Positions 27,139-37,650 of a stretch of 64,000 bases of DNA are shown here, piece after piece. The translations under genes and the position numbers were made by a program. The notes under the pieces are model-generated. The model ran no database searches. It saw nothing but the letters and a program-made list of their open reading frames with translations, and was not told the DNA's origin. Source of the DNA: Struthidea cinerea (Eukaryota; Chordata; Aves; Passeriformes; Corcoracidae); assembly GCA_013397865.1 (NCBI GenBank), contig VZTI01004959.1, positions 217,573 through 281,572 of the forward strand, in the 5' to 3' direction. How positions within the stretch are numbered: position 1 is the first letter of the stretch; each line of letters begins with the position of its first letter.

Positions 27139-27232
27139 CTGGATGTGATTCCAGTCTGGAAGTTTCTCTGGCTGGTGTGGATGCGGAGTCGCTGGCGGAG
27201 GCGGGAGCTCTCCGGGGGTGGGAATGTCAGAC
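27139..27232 (-). other. weak candidate antisense exon, phase-compatible with 32638-32741
   Basis: This 94-nt minus-strand segment lies between acceptor gtttgacactccag and donor CAG/GTAGGA. Taken with one leading base it is open, starting SDIPTPGELPPPP and ending KLPDWNHIQ; a second frame is also open. The leading single base fits the two-base end of the candidate at 32638-32741. Against it, it lies only 51 bp from a real RSRC1 exon on the other strand and is Pro-rich, GC-rich sequence that stays open easily. No homologue recognised. Confidence 0.12.
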
Positions 27233-27283
27233 CTGGAGTGTCAAACGTACAAAAGGTGTGAGCTGATAAATCCTCTCTTGCAG

Positions 27284-27335
27284 ACTCCTGCTGAACAGGC
27301 CAAAGCCAGGCTGCAGCTGGTTCTGGAGGCAGCTG
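27284..27335 (+). CDS. RSRC1: RSRC1 internal coding exon (second in window)
   Basis: This 52-nt exon has acceptor tcctctcttgcag and donor GTGAGT. It encodes TPAEQAKARLQLVLEAA, then one base (G) of a split Ala codon completed by CT at the start of the next exon. Human RSRC1 has PPAEQAKARLQLVLEAA, so only the first residue differs. The segment is the start of the predicted long helix or coiled coil in the C-terminal half: Ala/Glu/Lys/Leu-rich, with no Pro after the second residue. Entry is in phase 0 and exit after one base. Because 52 is not a multiple of three, skipping this exon alone would shift the frame, unlike the next exon. Identity is near certain from the residue match. Confidence 0.95.
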
Positions 27336-28692
27336 GTGAGTAAATGACATCTTCAAAAATTTACTTCGTTTTTGTGACACCAGGTGGGATTTTATCTGTT
27401 TGTGTTTGGCAGGTGCTGATCCAGTTCTCTGTAGCTCGTTTAAATTTCAGGTTAAGATTAAATTGGTTTGCATCATCATTGGCACTTCGTGAAGCCCTTT
27501 TAGAAAATAAAAATAAGTCATTTTTTTACACAAAAACCTCATATGTTTGTCCTCTGGCTCCTGCTGCTACTGAGGCTTTATTCCATGCTCTCAAAAATTT
27601 GGTTTTGTTTATTTTTTTTCACTTTTCTTTATTTTTTGGCATTGTTCTAAATCAGTACAAGTATTTTTTTATTACTTTTTCCCTTTTGGAAACCCTCTGT
27701 TTTGAGGAATCTCCTCACGTTGCTGATGTATTTTTTTTTTTCCAAAATCCATCCAGCCTTTTGCATTGTCTCTCTTCCAATACATTCCTTGTTCTCCAGA
27801 ACTTTTAATAAATCTTTGAAGCATGTAATTATGAAATGGATGTGACAGCCCTGACCTCAAAAGCACAATCTGTGTATTCTGCTGCCATCAATCACACCTC
27901 ATTTTTTAATTTCTTTTGTACCTGGGAAATGTACAGAAGATAACTGGGGGTCGTATATCATCGTGACCTGGGCTCCAAAATTTTCCAAAGCTTATCAGAG
28001 GTCTGTGACATTGTTAAACTTAAATATTCACCATTGAGGGCTGGGTCTTAGATTGAAGCTGCAAGTTTTTCATAAGGAGCAGAAGAGATTTAATCTCTTT
28101 GTGTCTCTTACCATCCAAAATACAGAATTAAGTTCCTTCCTGGCTTCATTTAAGTCTCGGTCAACCCAGGCATTGATGAGATCATCCCCCACCTTCTTCC
28201 CCAAGTCCTGCATTCGGTCAATTACATTTAATTTTTATTAAATTGCTGTGAGAAGAGGTTGGAAATGTTGATAATGTTGTTTCAGTATATTTTGGTGTGT
28301 TTACTCTTTGCAAAATCAGCACTTTTTTCAGCTTTTAGTGTTAAAAATCACTTTATGCTGAGCCCTTACCCAGAAGCTTTTTGAGGAGTTTGGGATCAAC
28401 AGGTTCATTGTTGTTGCTGTTGTGGTGATGCTTTATTTGAATGTGATTTAAATTAACTCTGTGCTTCAGCAGTGGTGAGTGGAGCTGTTGTTTGTGTACA
28501 CAGGGCTCTGTGCAGGCTCCATCCCAAACTTGGGAATGAACTCATGGAATATCTGGCTGTACATGTTACGGGGATTGCTCCAATCCCACTCTGTGGGAAT
28601 AAAAAGCTGTGCTTTGTTCCCAGGGGATTATCCCTGGATCTGGTGGTTAGATACTCGCTGCTCCTCCATGGTTTGGACAACCAAACCAGGAC

Positions 28693-28917
28693 ATCATGGA
28701 ATCATGGAATGGTTTGGGTTGGAAGGGACCTTAAAGCCCATCCAGTGCCACCCCCTGCCATGGGCAGGGACACCTTCCACTGTCCCAGGCTGCTCCAAGC
28801 CCCATCCAGCCTGGCCTTGGGCACTGCCAGGGATCCAGGGGCAGCCACAGCTGCTCTGGGAATTCCTTGTCTTTATTTTCCTAAATTTCCCCTTTGCAGC
28901 TATTTAGGATCTTGAGA
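28693..28917 (-). mobile_element. CR1: CR1 LINE 3' fragment with the same non-CR1 5' head
   Basis: Reverse CR1 from atcatggaatcatggaatgg to cagccacagctgctctggg (28860), followed by cttgtctttattttcc, tttgcagctatttaggatct, tgagaa. That head is shared with the copy at 26361; sequence beyond it is unrelated in the two places. Confidence 0.9.
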
Positions 28918-29479
28918 AAATCTGAATTTTAGAATTTAACCTGGATCTTATTTTAGGAAATAGTAGCTGCTTTCTCTGAAAGGCAGAAATCAGCAAGTAG
29001 TAAAACAGGCTCTTATTATTGAGATTTTTTTTTTTTTGTTCCCCTGGTGTATTTGGAGATGGGAATTATGACTTCTGGTCTCTCATTATGAGAGCAGGTA
29101 AAATAAAAAATACTCACCTGTGCCTGTGAGGGAGAAGGGGTAAGATGGCCATTTTTGTGTTCAGGTAATAACAGTGCTGACAAGAAGGTTTTTCTCCAAG
29201 TCCTGCGTTCATGCTGACTTTGTTAAATAATTTTTTTTCTTTGTAAGTGTAGATTAATGTCAGTATTTTTGTTGTCATTAAGCAGGGCAATACTGGGAGG
29301 TACTGAAACACTTTAATTCTTGTGGCAGCTGATTTTTGATTTATAAAACCCATCATTCCTCAGACGTTGTTAGTCCCAGCTATAAATTCATATTTGCAGA
29401 ATTTACTGAATTAGATTTCTTAATATTGAGGTGCCAGGGAGCCTTTTTAGGCTCCTCTGACAACCTCCCACAAGTCGCC

Positions 29480-29790
29480 GTGCTCGAGCAGATGTTAAGC
29501 AGGCAGTAGTTGAATGTTAATTTGGAGAGGGTGGGATGTTTAAGCCCATCTGAAGTATGTTCCATGTGGGCCTTCCAGACTGAGCTACAATGCTTTGTCT
29601 CTTGGGAGAATTTCCAAGCTAAACCTCTTTCTTTTCGTCGCTCTATATGGACTCTCTCAAGTCAGTATAAAGCAGATCATCCCTGGGCTAAAGCTCTCCA
29701 GCTTTTGTTAGCGGGCTCTGTAGGGCTGTAATTAGGCCTCCTGGCAGGCCTTGCCGGCCAGTTAATGGTCATATGGAGTTTTTCTGAGGC
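29480..29790. promoter_or_regulatory. possible conserved non-coding element
   Basis: Repeat-free block with taattaggcctcctgg, gttaatggtcatatgg, gaatgttaatttggag and interspersed CpG (caagtcgccgtgctcg). No frame is convincing. Called on sequence texture only. Confidence 0.22.
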
Positions 29791-30783
29791 AGACTGGCTT
29801 TGTGTAAATCCTTGCTCGGGATCTCCTTCTGGGTCACTTCCTACCAGGCCGGGGCTTTGTGCCGCTGCCCCACGGGCGGACGGGGAGCAGCGTCCCCTGA
29901 CCAGCGCCGGCTCCGGGAGCGCCGCACAATCCACCCGGATAATCCCCAGTGTAAACAGAGGATTTAGCTCAGCTTCTGTCACTTACAGTTGCCAAACCAC
30001 TTGGGTGTCTGTGATTTCTTTCCCAGACTTCATTACCGAGGGACGGAGAGGATCCGAGCTGCGGGTTTGTGTTAAACGTGGCTCCCGGCGCCGATTTTAG
30101 GGAAAAGTTTGCGCTGTTTCAAATCCTAAATCCCAAGCTTAGAGCAAACCTCAACATTTGAAAGCTGCTTTTAATACGTGCCGTAAATGATACGGCACCT
30201 GTGCTCTCTCATAAAGATTAAAATATGGATGAATATTCCCAAAATGTCAATAAATTCCTCTGAAATGGCACACGGACGTTTCAAACTGTCGATATTGCTG
30301 CCTCTTCCAAAGGACTCCGAGAGCTTTTCCATGGTGCTGAGCAGAAATTTCTTACTCTCCATATAAAGACGATGACAAAAGGCAATTGATCTGGATTTTC
30401 AAAGGTCTAGAGTTGAAATAAGTGACTGATCCATTTTTGGGATCTGCATTTCAATCTCTGGCTGAAAGAGCAGTCAAGAATAGGGCGTTTTGTGCAAAGA
30501 ATTGGCCGGAGTTTATTTAAAGGAAACTTCAGGACCGAGGCACTAAATGTGAGGTGATGAAAATGGGGGAATACAAATCCCAAGCATTTAAGGTTTATCA
30601 GATCCAATTCTGGATGTTGGATATTTAACTCATTATCTTTGAATTATGCTATCAGGTTGCTGCCTTTAATTTTGTGCCGTGCATCTTTATTGCATTTAAC
30701 ACGTTCCTCAAAGAGGAAATCATGGAATACAATGAGTACTTTGGCCTTAACTGTGGTAAATACAAATGTTTTATAATTCTGAC

Positions 30784-30788
<5 letters not shown>

Positions 30789-30820
<32 letters not shown>

Positions 30821-30859
30821 TACCCTTTCTCCCACNNNNNNNNNNNNNNNNNNNNTTTT

Positions 30860-30893
<34 letters not shown>
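30789..30893. repeat. poly-T tracts on both sides of the gap
   Basis: A run of about 27 T ends before ttaccctttctcccac and the gap; a second run of more than 30 T follows the gap. See the gap entry for possible duplication by assembly. Confidence 0.9.
30836..30855. other. assembly gap (20 N) between two poly-T tracts
   Basis: Twenty N bases sit between two long T-runs. The short unique sequences that follow the two runs resemble each other (taccctttctcccac before the gap, tacccattctgccac after the second run), so the two sides may be two readings of one locus across a hard homopolymer and not truly adjacent DNA. The gap size is probably arbitrary. Confidence 0.95.
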
Positions 30894-30894
<1 letters not shown>

Positions 30895-31947
30895 CAATCT
30901 ACCCATTCTGCCACAAGTTATTGAGGAGAAAAAGCCTGATTTGCACTCAGTGCCTGATAAATATAGTCAAATATTCTCTGCTTTTGGGTATCAAAATGGC
31001 TCATAACAGATGTGGCTGAAAGGACCACATACGTAGACTGTATGATTTTAGTCTGGTGGAACTAATAGGATCACTTGCTACTTTTTATAGATTCTTGCTT
31101 TTCTTTTACTTTAATAAAAACTGTTTAGTTAAATAGGTTGGCCTCTATTTTGCTCTTTTCTAGCTATGCAAAGCAGTCGGGCGGGCAGGTGGCAACAAGT
31201 ATGAAAAATTTCCTTTTATTGGGGCTTCTTTTCAGCTGCCAAATTTATCAAATGTTTATGGATTTCTCGTTTTGATGATGGTTTTCTTTCAGTTTTCTTA
31301 TTTGTGTTCTTTCCACTGAAAGCTCGCTGGCTTTAATTTGAATTTCTAATTATGCAATGAATTTTAGAAGGGTGGATGACATGTGTTGTTATATATGCAC
31401 AAAGGATGAAATAATACTTAAAATATTTTACTTGTTCTGTGGAAATTTAAAACAGGCTTTTAAAATAATTCTTGCCCCAGAAATGGCAAGAATTTGAAAT
31501 TTTAGCAACCTTAGAAGTTCTGAATATTGAAAAAGAGATGGATTTAGTTGCTATGTGGGTTTGATTTGATATAAAATTCTAATTTTTATCAGTTTCAAGT
31601 AGTTGTTTTGAATGGTGACGGTTGACACTTCGAATAATTGAATTTTACTTCTATTTATGTATAAATCTTGGTTTGGAGGGCCAAGGTGTCTTCCTTGAAT
31701 GTTTTCTCTTTCAACCTCTTTCTGGATGGAGGTGCTGTAAAGGGTTTTGAGGGTGTTTTGTGGAGCATTTCCTGAACCCCCGGCTGAGGAGAGGACTTCT
31801 CCTCGTAGTGAGTCTCCAGCAGTCTGGGAAGCTCGTCACTGCTCCCGTGTCAAAGGAAAATAAACTGGAATGACACTTGGGAAGAGCCTCGGCAGCGATC
31901 GCTCAAACTTCGTCTTTGTGTGTCCTGCTCTAGGGCCACCTGAGATT

Positions 31948-32322
31948 CCAGAATCCCGGAATGGTTTGGGTTGGAAGGAACCTCACAGCCCATCCCATTC
32001 CACCCCTGCCACGGCAGGGCCACCTCCCACTGTCCCAGGCTGCTCCAAGCCCCAGTGTCCAGCCTGGCCTTGGGCACTGCCAGGGATCCAGGGGCAGCCA
32101 CAGCTGCTCTGGGAATTCCATCCCAGCCCCTCCCCACCCTCCCAGGGAACAATTCCTTCCCAATATCCCACCCATCCCTGCCCTCTGGCAGTGGGAAGCC
32201 ATTCCCTGTGTCCTGTCCCTCCATCCCTTGTCCCCAGTCCCTCTGCAGCTCTCCTGGAGCCCCTTTAGGCCCTGCCAGGGGCTCTGAGCTCTCCCTGGAG
32301 CCTTCTCCTCTCCTGGCTCCAT
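31948..32322 (-). mobile_element. CR1: CR1 LINE 3' fragment (~375 bp)
   Basis: Reverse CR1 of the GC-rich subfamily: ccagaatcccggaatggttt, gggttggaaggaacctcaca, ccagggatccaggggcagcc, gtgggaagccattccctgtg, gagctctccctggagccttc. Open frames of 108-132 codons on both strands here are repeat-derived. Confidence 0.95.
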
Positions 32323-32637
32323 AGGGGAGGTTTATCCTGTTCTTGAAAACCAGCTAATTTAGGAAATCCATCTAATTATGGAGTTAATGAACCCAGTTTT
32401 TAGGTCAACTGCTGATTCCTACTGAGCAGATTTTGGTGTCAAAACCCATTTCAGTGACAGCATCAGCAGAAAGAACACTTGAAAAAACTCTGAGCGACAG
32501 AAGAATTAAACAATTAATGTAAAAATCAAGAAGATGTACTTTAGAAGACGTAGCTACTTTTTATATTATGTATTTTATGAGAATTTCAGGTGTTTTAAGA
32601 CTGAATTTCAGAAAGTTCAGGAAGTAGTTGAGCTCAC

Positions 32638-32741
32638 CTGGGTGCTTCAGACCAATGAGCTTCATAGCCGAGCTGGACCGAGACACCTTTCTTCAGACAT
32701 TGCTTGATCTCTTGGTGAAGCTTCATAATCTCATTAGGGTT
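32638..32741 (-). other. candidate antisense coding exon, product unknown
   Basis: On the minus strand this 104-nt segment is preceded by a very good acceptor (cttatttttttag) and followed by a very good donor (CAG then GTGAGC). One frame is open throughout, begins NPNEIMKLHQEIKQCL and ends LGYEAHWSEAP plus two bases of a split codon. Composition changes sharply at both borders: the flanks are AT-rich and the segment is balanced with ordinary codon use. I do not recognise the protein. The plus strand also has an open frame here, and pseudo-exons with good splice sites are common in vertebrate introns, so this stays a candidate: a nested or antisense gene, an exonised sequence, or chance. Confidence 0.3.
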
Positions 32742-33973
32742 CTAAAAAAATAAGAATTCCTGCACACAAAGTGCCAGCTGTAGAATAAAGAGTCATTGCT
32801 CCAGTTAATTGCCTTTTAAACATATTAACGGTGTTGTCTTTACAAAATATGTGATTTCTGAAGTGCAGCTGGTTGTGGCACTGGTGAGCAGAGTAAACAC
32901 TTGGATAATAGTAATTAATTAAATCATTAATTTAAATTAATTTTCATGATTGCTGAAAAAATACAGGATTTTAATTGAATGTAGGTAGAGAATACAATGT
33001 GTTTGAAACGAAATAATTCACTTTTGCAATGTATGGTATCATTCTGTTGGTGTCCAAAAGCTGTTCACTTCAGGGACCTCTTTCAGGTTTTTACAAGAGA
33101 CTAAAAAAAATTGCTTTGAACCATTTTTGCAGAACATTTATTTGTTTTTAGAGTAAGAAGCCAATGAGGAGTTGTAGGGGTGCTGTAATATAAACCAGAG
33201 CCTACAAGTAGAATTTAGAGCAACTTTATTAATTAATGAACATTTATTGCCTTCAGAAATCACTCTAAAGCTTTTAGGATTTCTATTTTCTTGTTAGATT
33301 TTTATCCAAGGCCTTTTTTTTGTGGCACCAAAAGTATCTCAGGCCTGCAGGGTGTCTAATGGCTTTCAGTAATATTGCAGCATATGGGATACAGGATTTT
33401 GATGCAAATCTCTGTGCTAATTATGTGCAGATGAATCTTTCAGGCCTGCTATTGATCTGCAGTCAAAGACAATTTTTCAGTTAGCTCAAGTTTTGTATCA
33501 ATTCATATTTAGCAACTTTGCTGTAATTTAATTATCCACTGGTTTGGCTGTGGAAACCATATGTGGTCGTGGGGCTCGTTTGTTTTCAGCAGGTCTTCTG
33601 GGAAATGTTATTTCTTCATTTTGATGGGGAAATATTTATTTCTGATGTTTTACATGATCTGTCTCAGCCTCCTCTCTGCCCTCCGTGGGCTCTGGTCATC
33701 CAAGCATTCCCAGGAACAGGTGTCCAGGAGCTTTGTTCCACCAGTTTCCCTTGTACATCTTCGGATGTTTAGACTTTCTGCAAGTGAAAGTGGAACGTTT
33801 TTATCCATGGATGTAAATTCCAGTGGTGGATTTTATAGCCTGAAAGCCCAGAAGAAGGCTTTAAATTGCCCCCTCTGCTCTGGCTGATGGGCTCACGTTG
33901 GTGTTCCAGTGTTGGGGGCCTCTCTGATTTCCACACGGGAATTGTGCTGGAATCATCTTGCTGAAAGGAACCT

Positions 33974-34197
33974 TTAGATTAGATTAGATTAAATTAATTA
34001 TAATTCCCAGTGAAGGTGGGCAGGCCCTGGCACAGGGTGCCCAGGGCGGCTGTGGCTGCCCCTGGATCCCTGGCAGTGCCCAAGGCCAGGCTGGATGGAG
34101 CTCTGAGCAGCCTGGGACAGTGGGAGGTGTCCCTGCCCATGGCAGGGGTGGCACTGGGTGGGCTTTGAGGTCCCTTCCAACCCAAACCATTTCATCA
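33974..34197 (+). mobile_element. CR1: CR1 LINE 3' fragment (~225 bp)
   Basis: Sense CR1 from a repetitive ttagattagattagat start, through cagtgaaggtgggcaggccc, ggatccctggcagtgcccaa and gtccctgcccatggcagggg to tcccttccaacccaaaccat. It has a short expansion where ggagctctg is inserted before agcagcctggg. Confidence 0.93.
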
Positions 34198-34429
34198 TTT
34201 TCTTAAAATATTTCACAGGAAGTAGAAATGAAGCCCTGCTGGTTTTGTGCTTTTTCCCACCCATCCTTTCAGGAAAACCTGGAGTGCCAGCACACGGCTC
34301 CAAGTTCAGCAGCCATCCAGCACCTCGTTCTGTGCCTGCACCACCGTCTTGTAGCTCCTATATATTAATGTTTTCAGGGATAGTATTTAATATGGGTAAT
34401 AAGCCCCTTGTTTTAGTTATTGAAAGCCC

Positions 34430-34960
34430 ATTTATCACAGCTTTATTAAACATGGAGGACTAAGTGTGCCATTTTCACCAAGTGCTTTCGCTCGCTCGTG
34501 TTCTCTTTGTTGCCCCAAATGAATGAAATTAGAACAAACAATCTCCGAGTCATTTGTAATCAGGCGCTGATTAATGGACTTTGGTTTCACAGCCATTATT
34601 CATTCAAGAACACCTGATATCTTTCCCATAAACAAATCGTGTTTGTCCAAATTAAGAAATTAAATGAAGCATTTGATGAGTTTATGATTGACCCTTCCAA
34701 CTCGGAGCCCATTAGTCAACGTCGTTATCATGCAAAACTGCCTGACTAATGTGCTGGCTGAATGTGCTGTGTGGATTTATTATGATTTCTGATTAATGCC
34801 TGCTGCAAGCCAAACCACGGGATTGTAATAATTCCTTGATTTTCATTTGAGCAGTCGCTGAAGATTTTCATCTGTGATGAAATGCATTCGTGTCCCATTA
34901 GATTTAGAGATGATTATGAGGTGTCGGCCGAATAAATCTTAGCACGGAGCAGAGGGTGCT
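34430..34960. promoter_or_regulatory. possible conserved non-coding element cluster
   Basis: About 530 bp of unique sequence dense in TAAT/ATTA motifs (ggcgctgattaatggact, tttctgattaatgcctg, cccattagtcaacgtcg), with CpG retained and no repeat fragment. It begins about 230 bp after the CR1 at 33974-34197. Among the window's non-coding blocks this one looks most like a vertebrate CNE to me. No alignment could be run. Confidence 0.3.
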
Positions 34961-35499
34961 TTGCAAGGACTTGCTCAGTTGTGGTGGGCTTTTTATGGGG
35001 CTGCTGCCTGTCATGAGCAGGGATTTTTGGGTGGTTTAAGGGGAGTTCTCCTACTTAGGCTTTTTCCAAATGTGGGGGGTCATAGAGGCTGATAGAAACA
35101 AGATCCCCATCATATTTTTATAAGTGAAACATTTCTCCTCGTATCTAAGAGACTAATAAGAAAATTTTCTTTGATTTGCTTTTCGTTGTTTACTCACCTT
35201 TATTTTGTGAATAGTTAATGTCTGTATTTTTAAAAGAATTTTCCTGGGGGTGTGTTTGGTAGCTTTAGTGACTTGGAAAGGATCTTATACAATGTTTTCT
35301 GCTGAAATTGATGCCATGATGATTTTTTGCCTTTTCTTTCATACCCCTTTTATACCTTTTTACAGCTTCTGTATTCCTAGTGCTTTTTGCCTGCATTCTT
35401 GGACTTGTTTGTTAAGCTGGGAGATTCAACATTTTAGAAGCTTCGTAGTCAGGGATCAGTGTGCCCCAGACCCCAAGGTCCTCTCCAGAACACATTTTG

Positions 35500-35765
35500 C
35501 AAACTGAGATAGAACCATCCAGGGGAAGGTTCCTTGGGGAGGGGGGACTCATTCGAGCCTCTCATTGGGGAATTTTTGATAGGTATGCTAATTAGTAACA
35601 CCTATAATGATATACCTGATCTTTTGGGGGTGTGCATTGGGGCACATTCCACCTGGGCATGGTGCACCTAAGGATCCTTAAAATAAATACCAAGGTGAAA
35701 CCCCTTTTTCCCTTCTAACCGTGTGTGACTCTTGGTTTTAAGACCAGGAAAAAGCATCAAAGTAA
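35500..35765. mobile_element. candidate retroviral-type LTR fragment (solo LTR)
   Basis: The block has LTR-like organisation: a run with ggtatgctaattag, gaggatcctt-type sequence, a polyadenylation signal AATAAA at 35682, then a pyrimidine-rich stretch and gactcttggttttaagacc. It is not CR1 and differs in style from flanking intron. It resembles bird endogenous-retrovirus LTRs as I remember them, but I could not fix the TG/CA ends or a target-site duplication, and there is no internal coding sequence beside it. Confidence 0.4.
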
Positions 35766-36342
35766 CGCTCTTGAAAAGCAGATGTTAAACTTCTGTAACA
35801 GTAAGTTTAAACACTCCCCCAAATGTGAAGCAAGGCAAGTTCACACTGAATTAAATCTGCATCGGGTGATTTGAGCCCTGTTGCCACCAGCCAGTTAAAG
35901 AACTGCTCCGTGATCCATGGGAAAGGGCAGAACGGCGTCGTTAGTAAGAGGCAACAGTAATGAAAACTCGTGTCCTTTGCCACATCGCTCGTATTGATCA
36001 CCCCAGCAAGGCAAAAGGAAGTGTCTCAAAACGCAGCTTATGTGGAAAATCAAGTTAGGTGCCTTTATAGCAGATCCTCCCTTTAATTCCGGTTCTATTT
36101 CCTTCTCTGTGGCCGCAGTGTGATTTATTATGGAAGATTTCTGAGCTGCTTTGTTTAAGCCATCGTGTATTCCCTTACGTTCTTAAAATACCCACTAAAA
36201 CTATTTAATCACAGGAGTTTCTTAAAGGTTTTGAGCATTTTATACTGCTGATCTTAAGCCCTTGGAGAGTTTTCTCTGAGAAATGTGAGTGATTTTATAG
36301 TGATGAGCCTCTTTGAGCAAGAGGAAACTGTGATTCCTTTGG

Positions 36343-36450
36343 ACAGGGCTTGGAGCAGCCTGGGATAGTGGAAGGTGTCCCTGCCCCTGGAAGGGGATGG
36401 GACTGGATGGGCTTTAAGGTCCCTTCCAACCCAAACCATTCTGGGATTCT
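36343..36450 (+). mobile_element. CR1: CR1 LINE 3' fragment
   Basis: Sense: agggcttggagcagcctggg, atagtggaaggtgtccctgc, ctttaaggtcccttccaacc, aaaccattctgggattct. It forms a tail-to-tail inverted pair with the next CR1. Confidence 0.92.
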
Positions 36451-36582
36451 CACCCACTGCAGCTCCGGGTTTGCCTCCTGTATATTCCTGACTTGCAGTA
36501 GCCCTGGGTTTGGTTCAGGATTTTCTGGTTTGAATTGTGGGTGAAGCTAAGGGGGAAAAAGGAAATAAGTTGTGGAGGAGTA

Positions 36583-36728
36583 CATGGAATTCCAGGCTGG
36601 TTTGGGTTGGAAGGGTCCTTCAAGCCCATCTCATCCCATGGGCAGGGACACCTTCCATGCACCAGGTTGCTCCTTGGGCTCTTCCAGGGCTGGGGCAGCC
36701 ACAGCTTCCCTGGGCAGCCTGTGCCAGT
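36583..36728 (-). mobile_element. CR1: CR1 LINE 3' fragment
   Basis: Reverse: catggaattccaggctgg, tttgggttggaagggtcctt, gggcagggacaccttccatg, accaggttgctcc, cttccctgggcagcctgtgc. Inverted relative to the CR1 ending at 36450, with 132 bp between them. Confidence 0.92.
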
Positions 36729-36999
36729 CTGGTTAGAAATGCATTATTTTAAATCCATCTTAATATTACCTTTGGGCCCGTACCATTCCCAGGTTTCCCT
36801 GCAGTACGGACTGACTTTTAAAAGCTTATTTTCTGACTTTTTTCCCCAGCATTTCAGTGGTGAAGCCCACCCTGCCTGTGCCCTTTGCCAGCGTGGCTGT
36901 CCCCAGTTGGTCCCCGTTGATGGTGGCCGCGCTTGGCTGTGCCTCCTCTGCGCCTTTCAGCTGGCAATCACTGACATTTTGTTCCAAGGCTCAGCCTCC

Positions 37000-37400
37000 T
37001 GATAAACCAGGCTCCCCAGCAGATAAACGTCCGTATTCAGCTGGTGGAGGTGATTATGTGGGGCTGCCACCAAAGAAACCCTAAAGCATCCTATTAGCGG
37101 GGCCTGAGCCTCGGAATAAAGGCCTCAATTACGGAGCACTCCCGGGCCCTGGCGAGGCACTCCCGTGACATTAATGGTGTCTTTATAACCTTTTTAACTT
37201 CTGCTGGCTCTGACAGAGCACCACAGTCACAGCCTTGGCTTTGCCCTTGGCAAGCAAAACCTCATTTGGAGAGGATAATAAGTATTTACTATTTAGATGG
37301 CCGGCAATAAAATTTCTCTGAATGAGATTTTACTGAGAAAATGCAAACTGATTCAATTACGTCCTTTAATGGACTGTGGAGACCTGTAATAACAGTTTGT
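37000..37400. promoter_or_regulatory. possible conserved non-coding element
   Basis: Unique block with cctattagcggggcctgag, cctcaattacggagc, gacattaatggtgtc and gatggccggcaataaaat. It is bounded by CR1 fragments on one side and a microsatellite on the other. Confidence 0.22.
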
Positions 37401-37422
37401 GGAAGCTGCAAGTCTGATGTTT

Positions 37423-37487
37423 AGCTTCTTTCTTTCTTTCTTTCTTTTTCTTTCTTTCTGTCTTTCTTTCTGTCTGTCTGTCTGTAT
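37423..37487. repeat. TTTC/TGTC microsatellite
   Basis: Imperfect tetranucleotide array, first TTTC units then tctg units (tctgtctgtctgtctg). Confidence 0.95.
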
Positions 37488-37575
37488 GGAAAAGTTTTTC
37501 TATGTTTTTTGGTGTGAAAATACAAACTTACTCTTCTTCCAGAATTGTATCATGGGATTGTGTTGTGAATTTATG

Positions 37576-37650
37576 TCATGGAATCATTAAGCTTGAAAAA
37601 AATCCTCCAAAATCATCAAGCCCAACCCCTAACCCAACATTGCCACCATT
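37576..37650 (-). mobile_element. CR1: CR1 LINE 3' tail, older subfamily
   Basis: Reverse tail: tcatggaatcattaagcttg, aatcctccaaaatcatcaag, cccaacccctaacccaacat, tgccacc. Confidence 0.82.

Larger units (their letters stand above)
12133..27283 (+). other. RSRC1 intron, complete (15.2 kb)
   Basis: Bounded by the GTAAGT donor at 12133 and the CAG acceptor ending at 27283. It contains A-rich runs at 12463-12491, a 43-bp-period minisatellite (13.09-13.21 kb), CR1 fragments at 13.8, 14.3, 14.65, 16.2, 16.5 and 26.4 kb, and a long T-tract (24.65-24.70 kb). The block at 17.6-18.8 kb has no repeats and looks like conserved regulatory DNA. The stretch 18.9-24.6 kb is non-repetitive and AT-rich with nothing I can name. 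A minus-strand frame below 17149 is discussed under findings. Confidence 0.85.
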
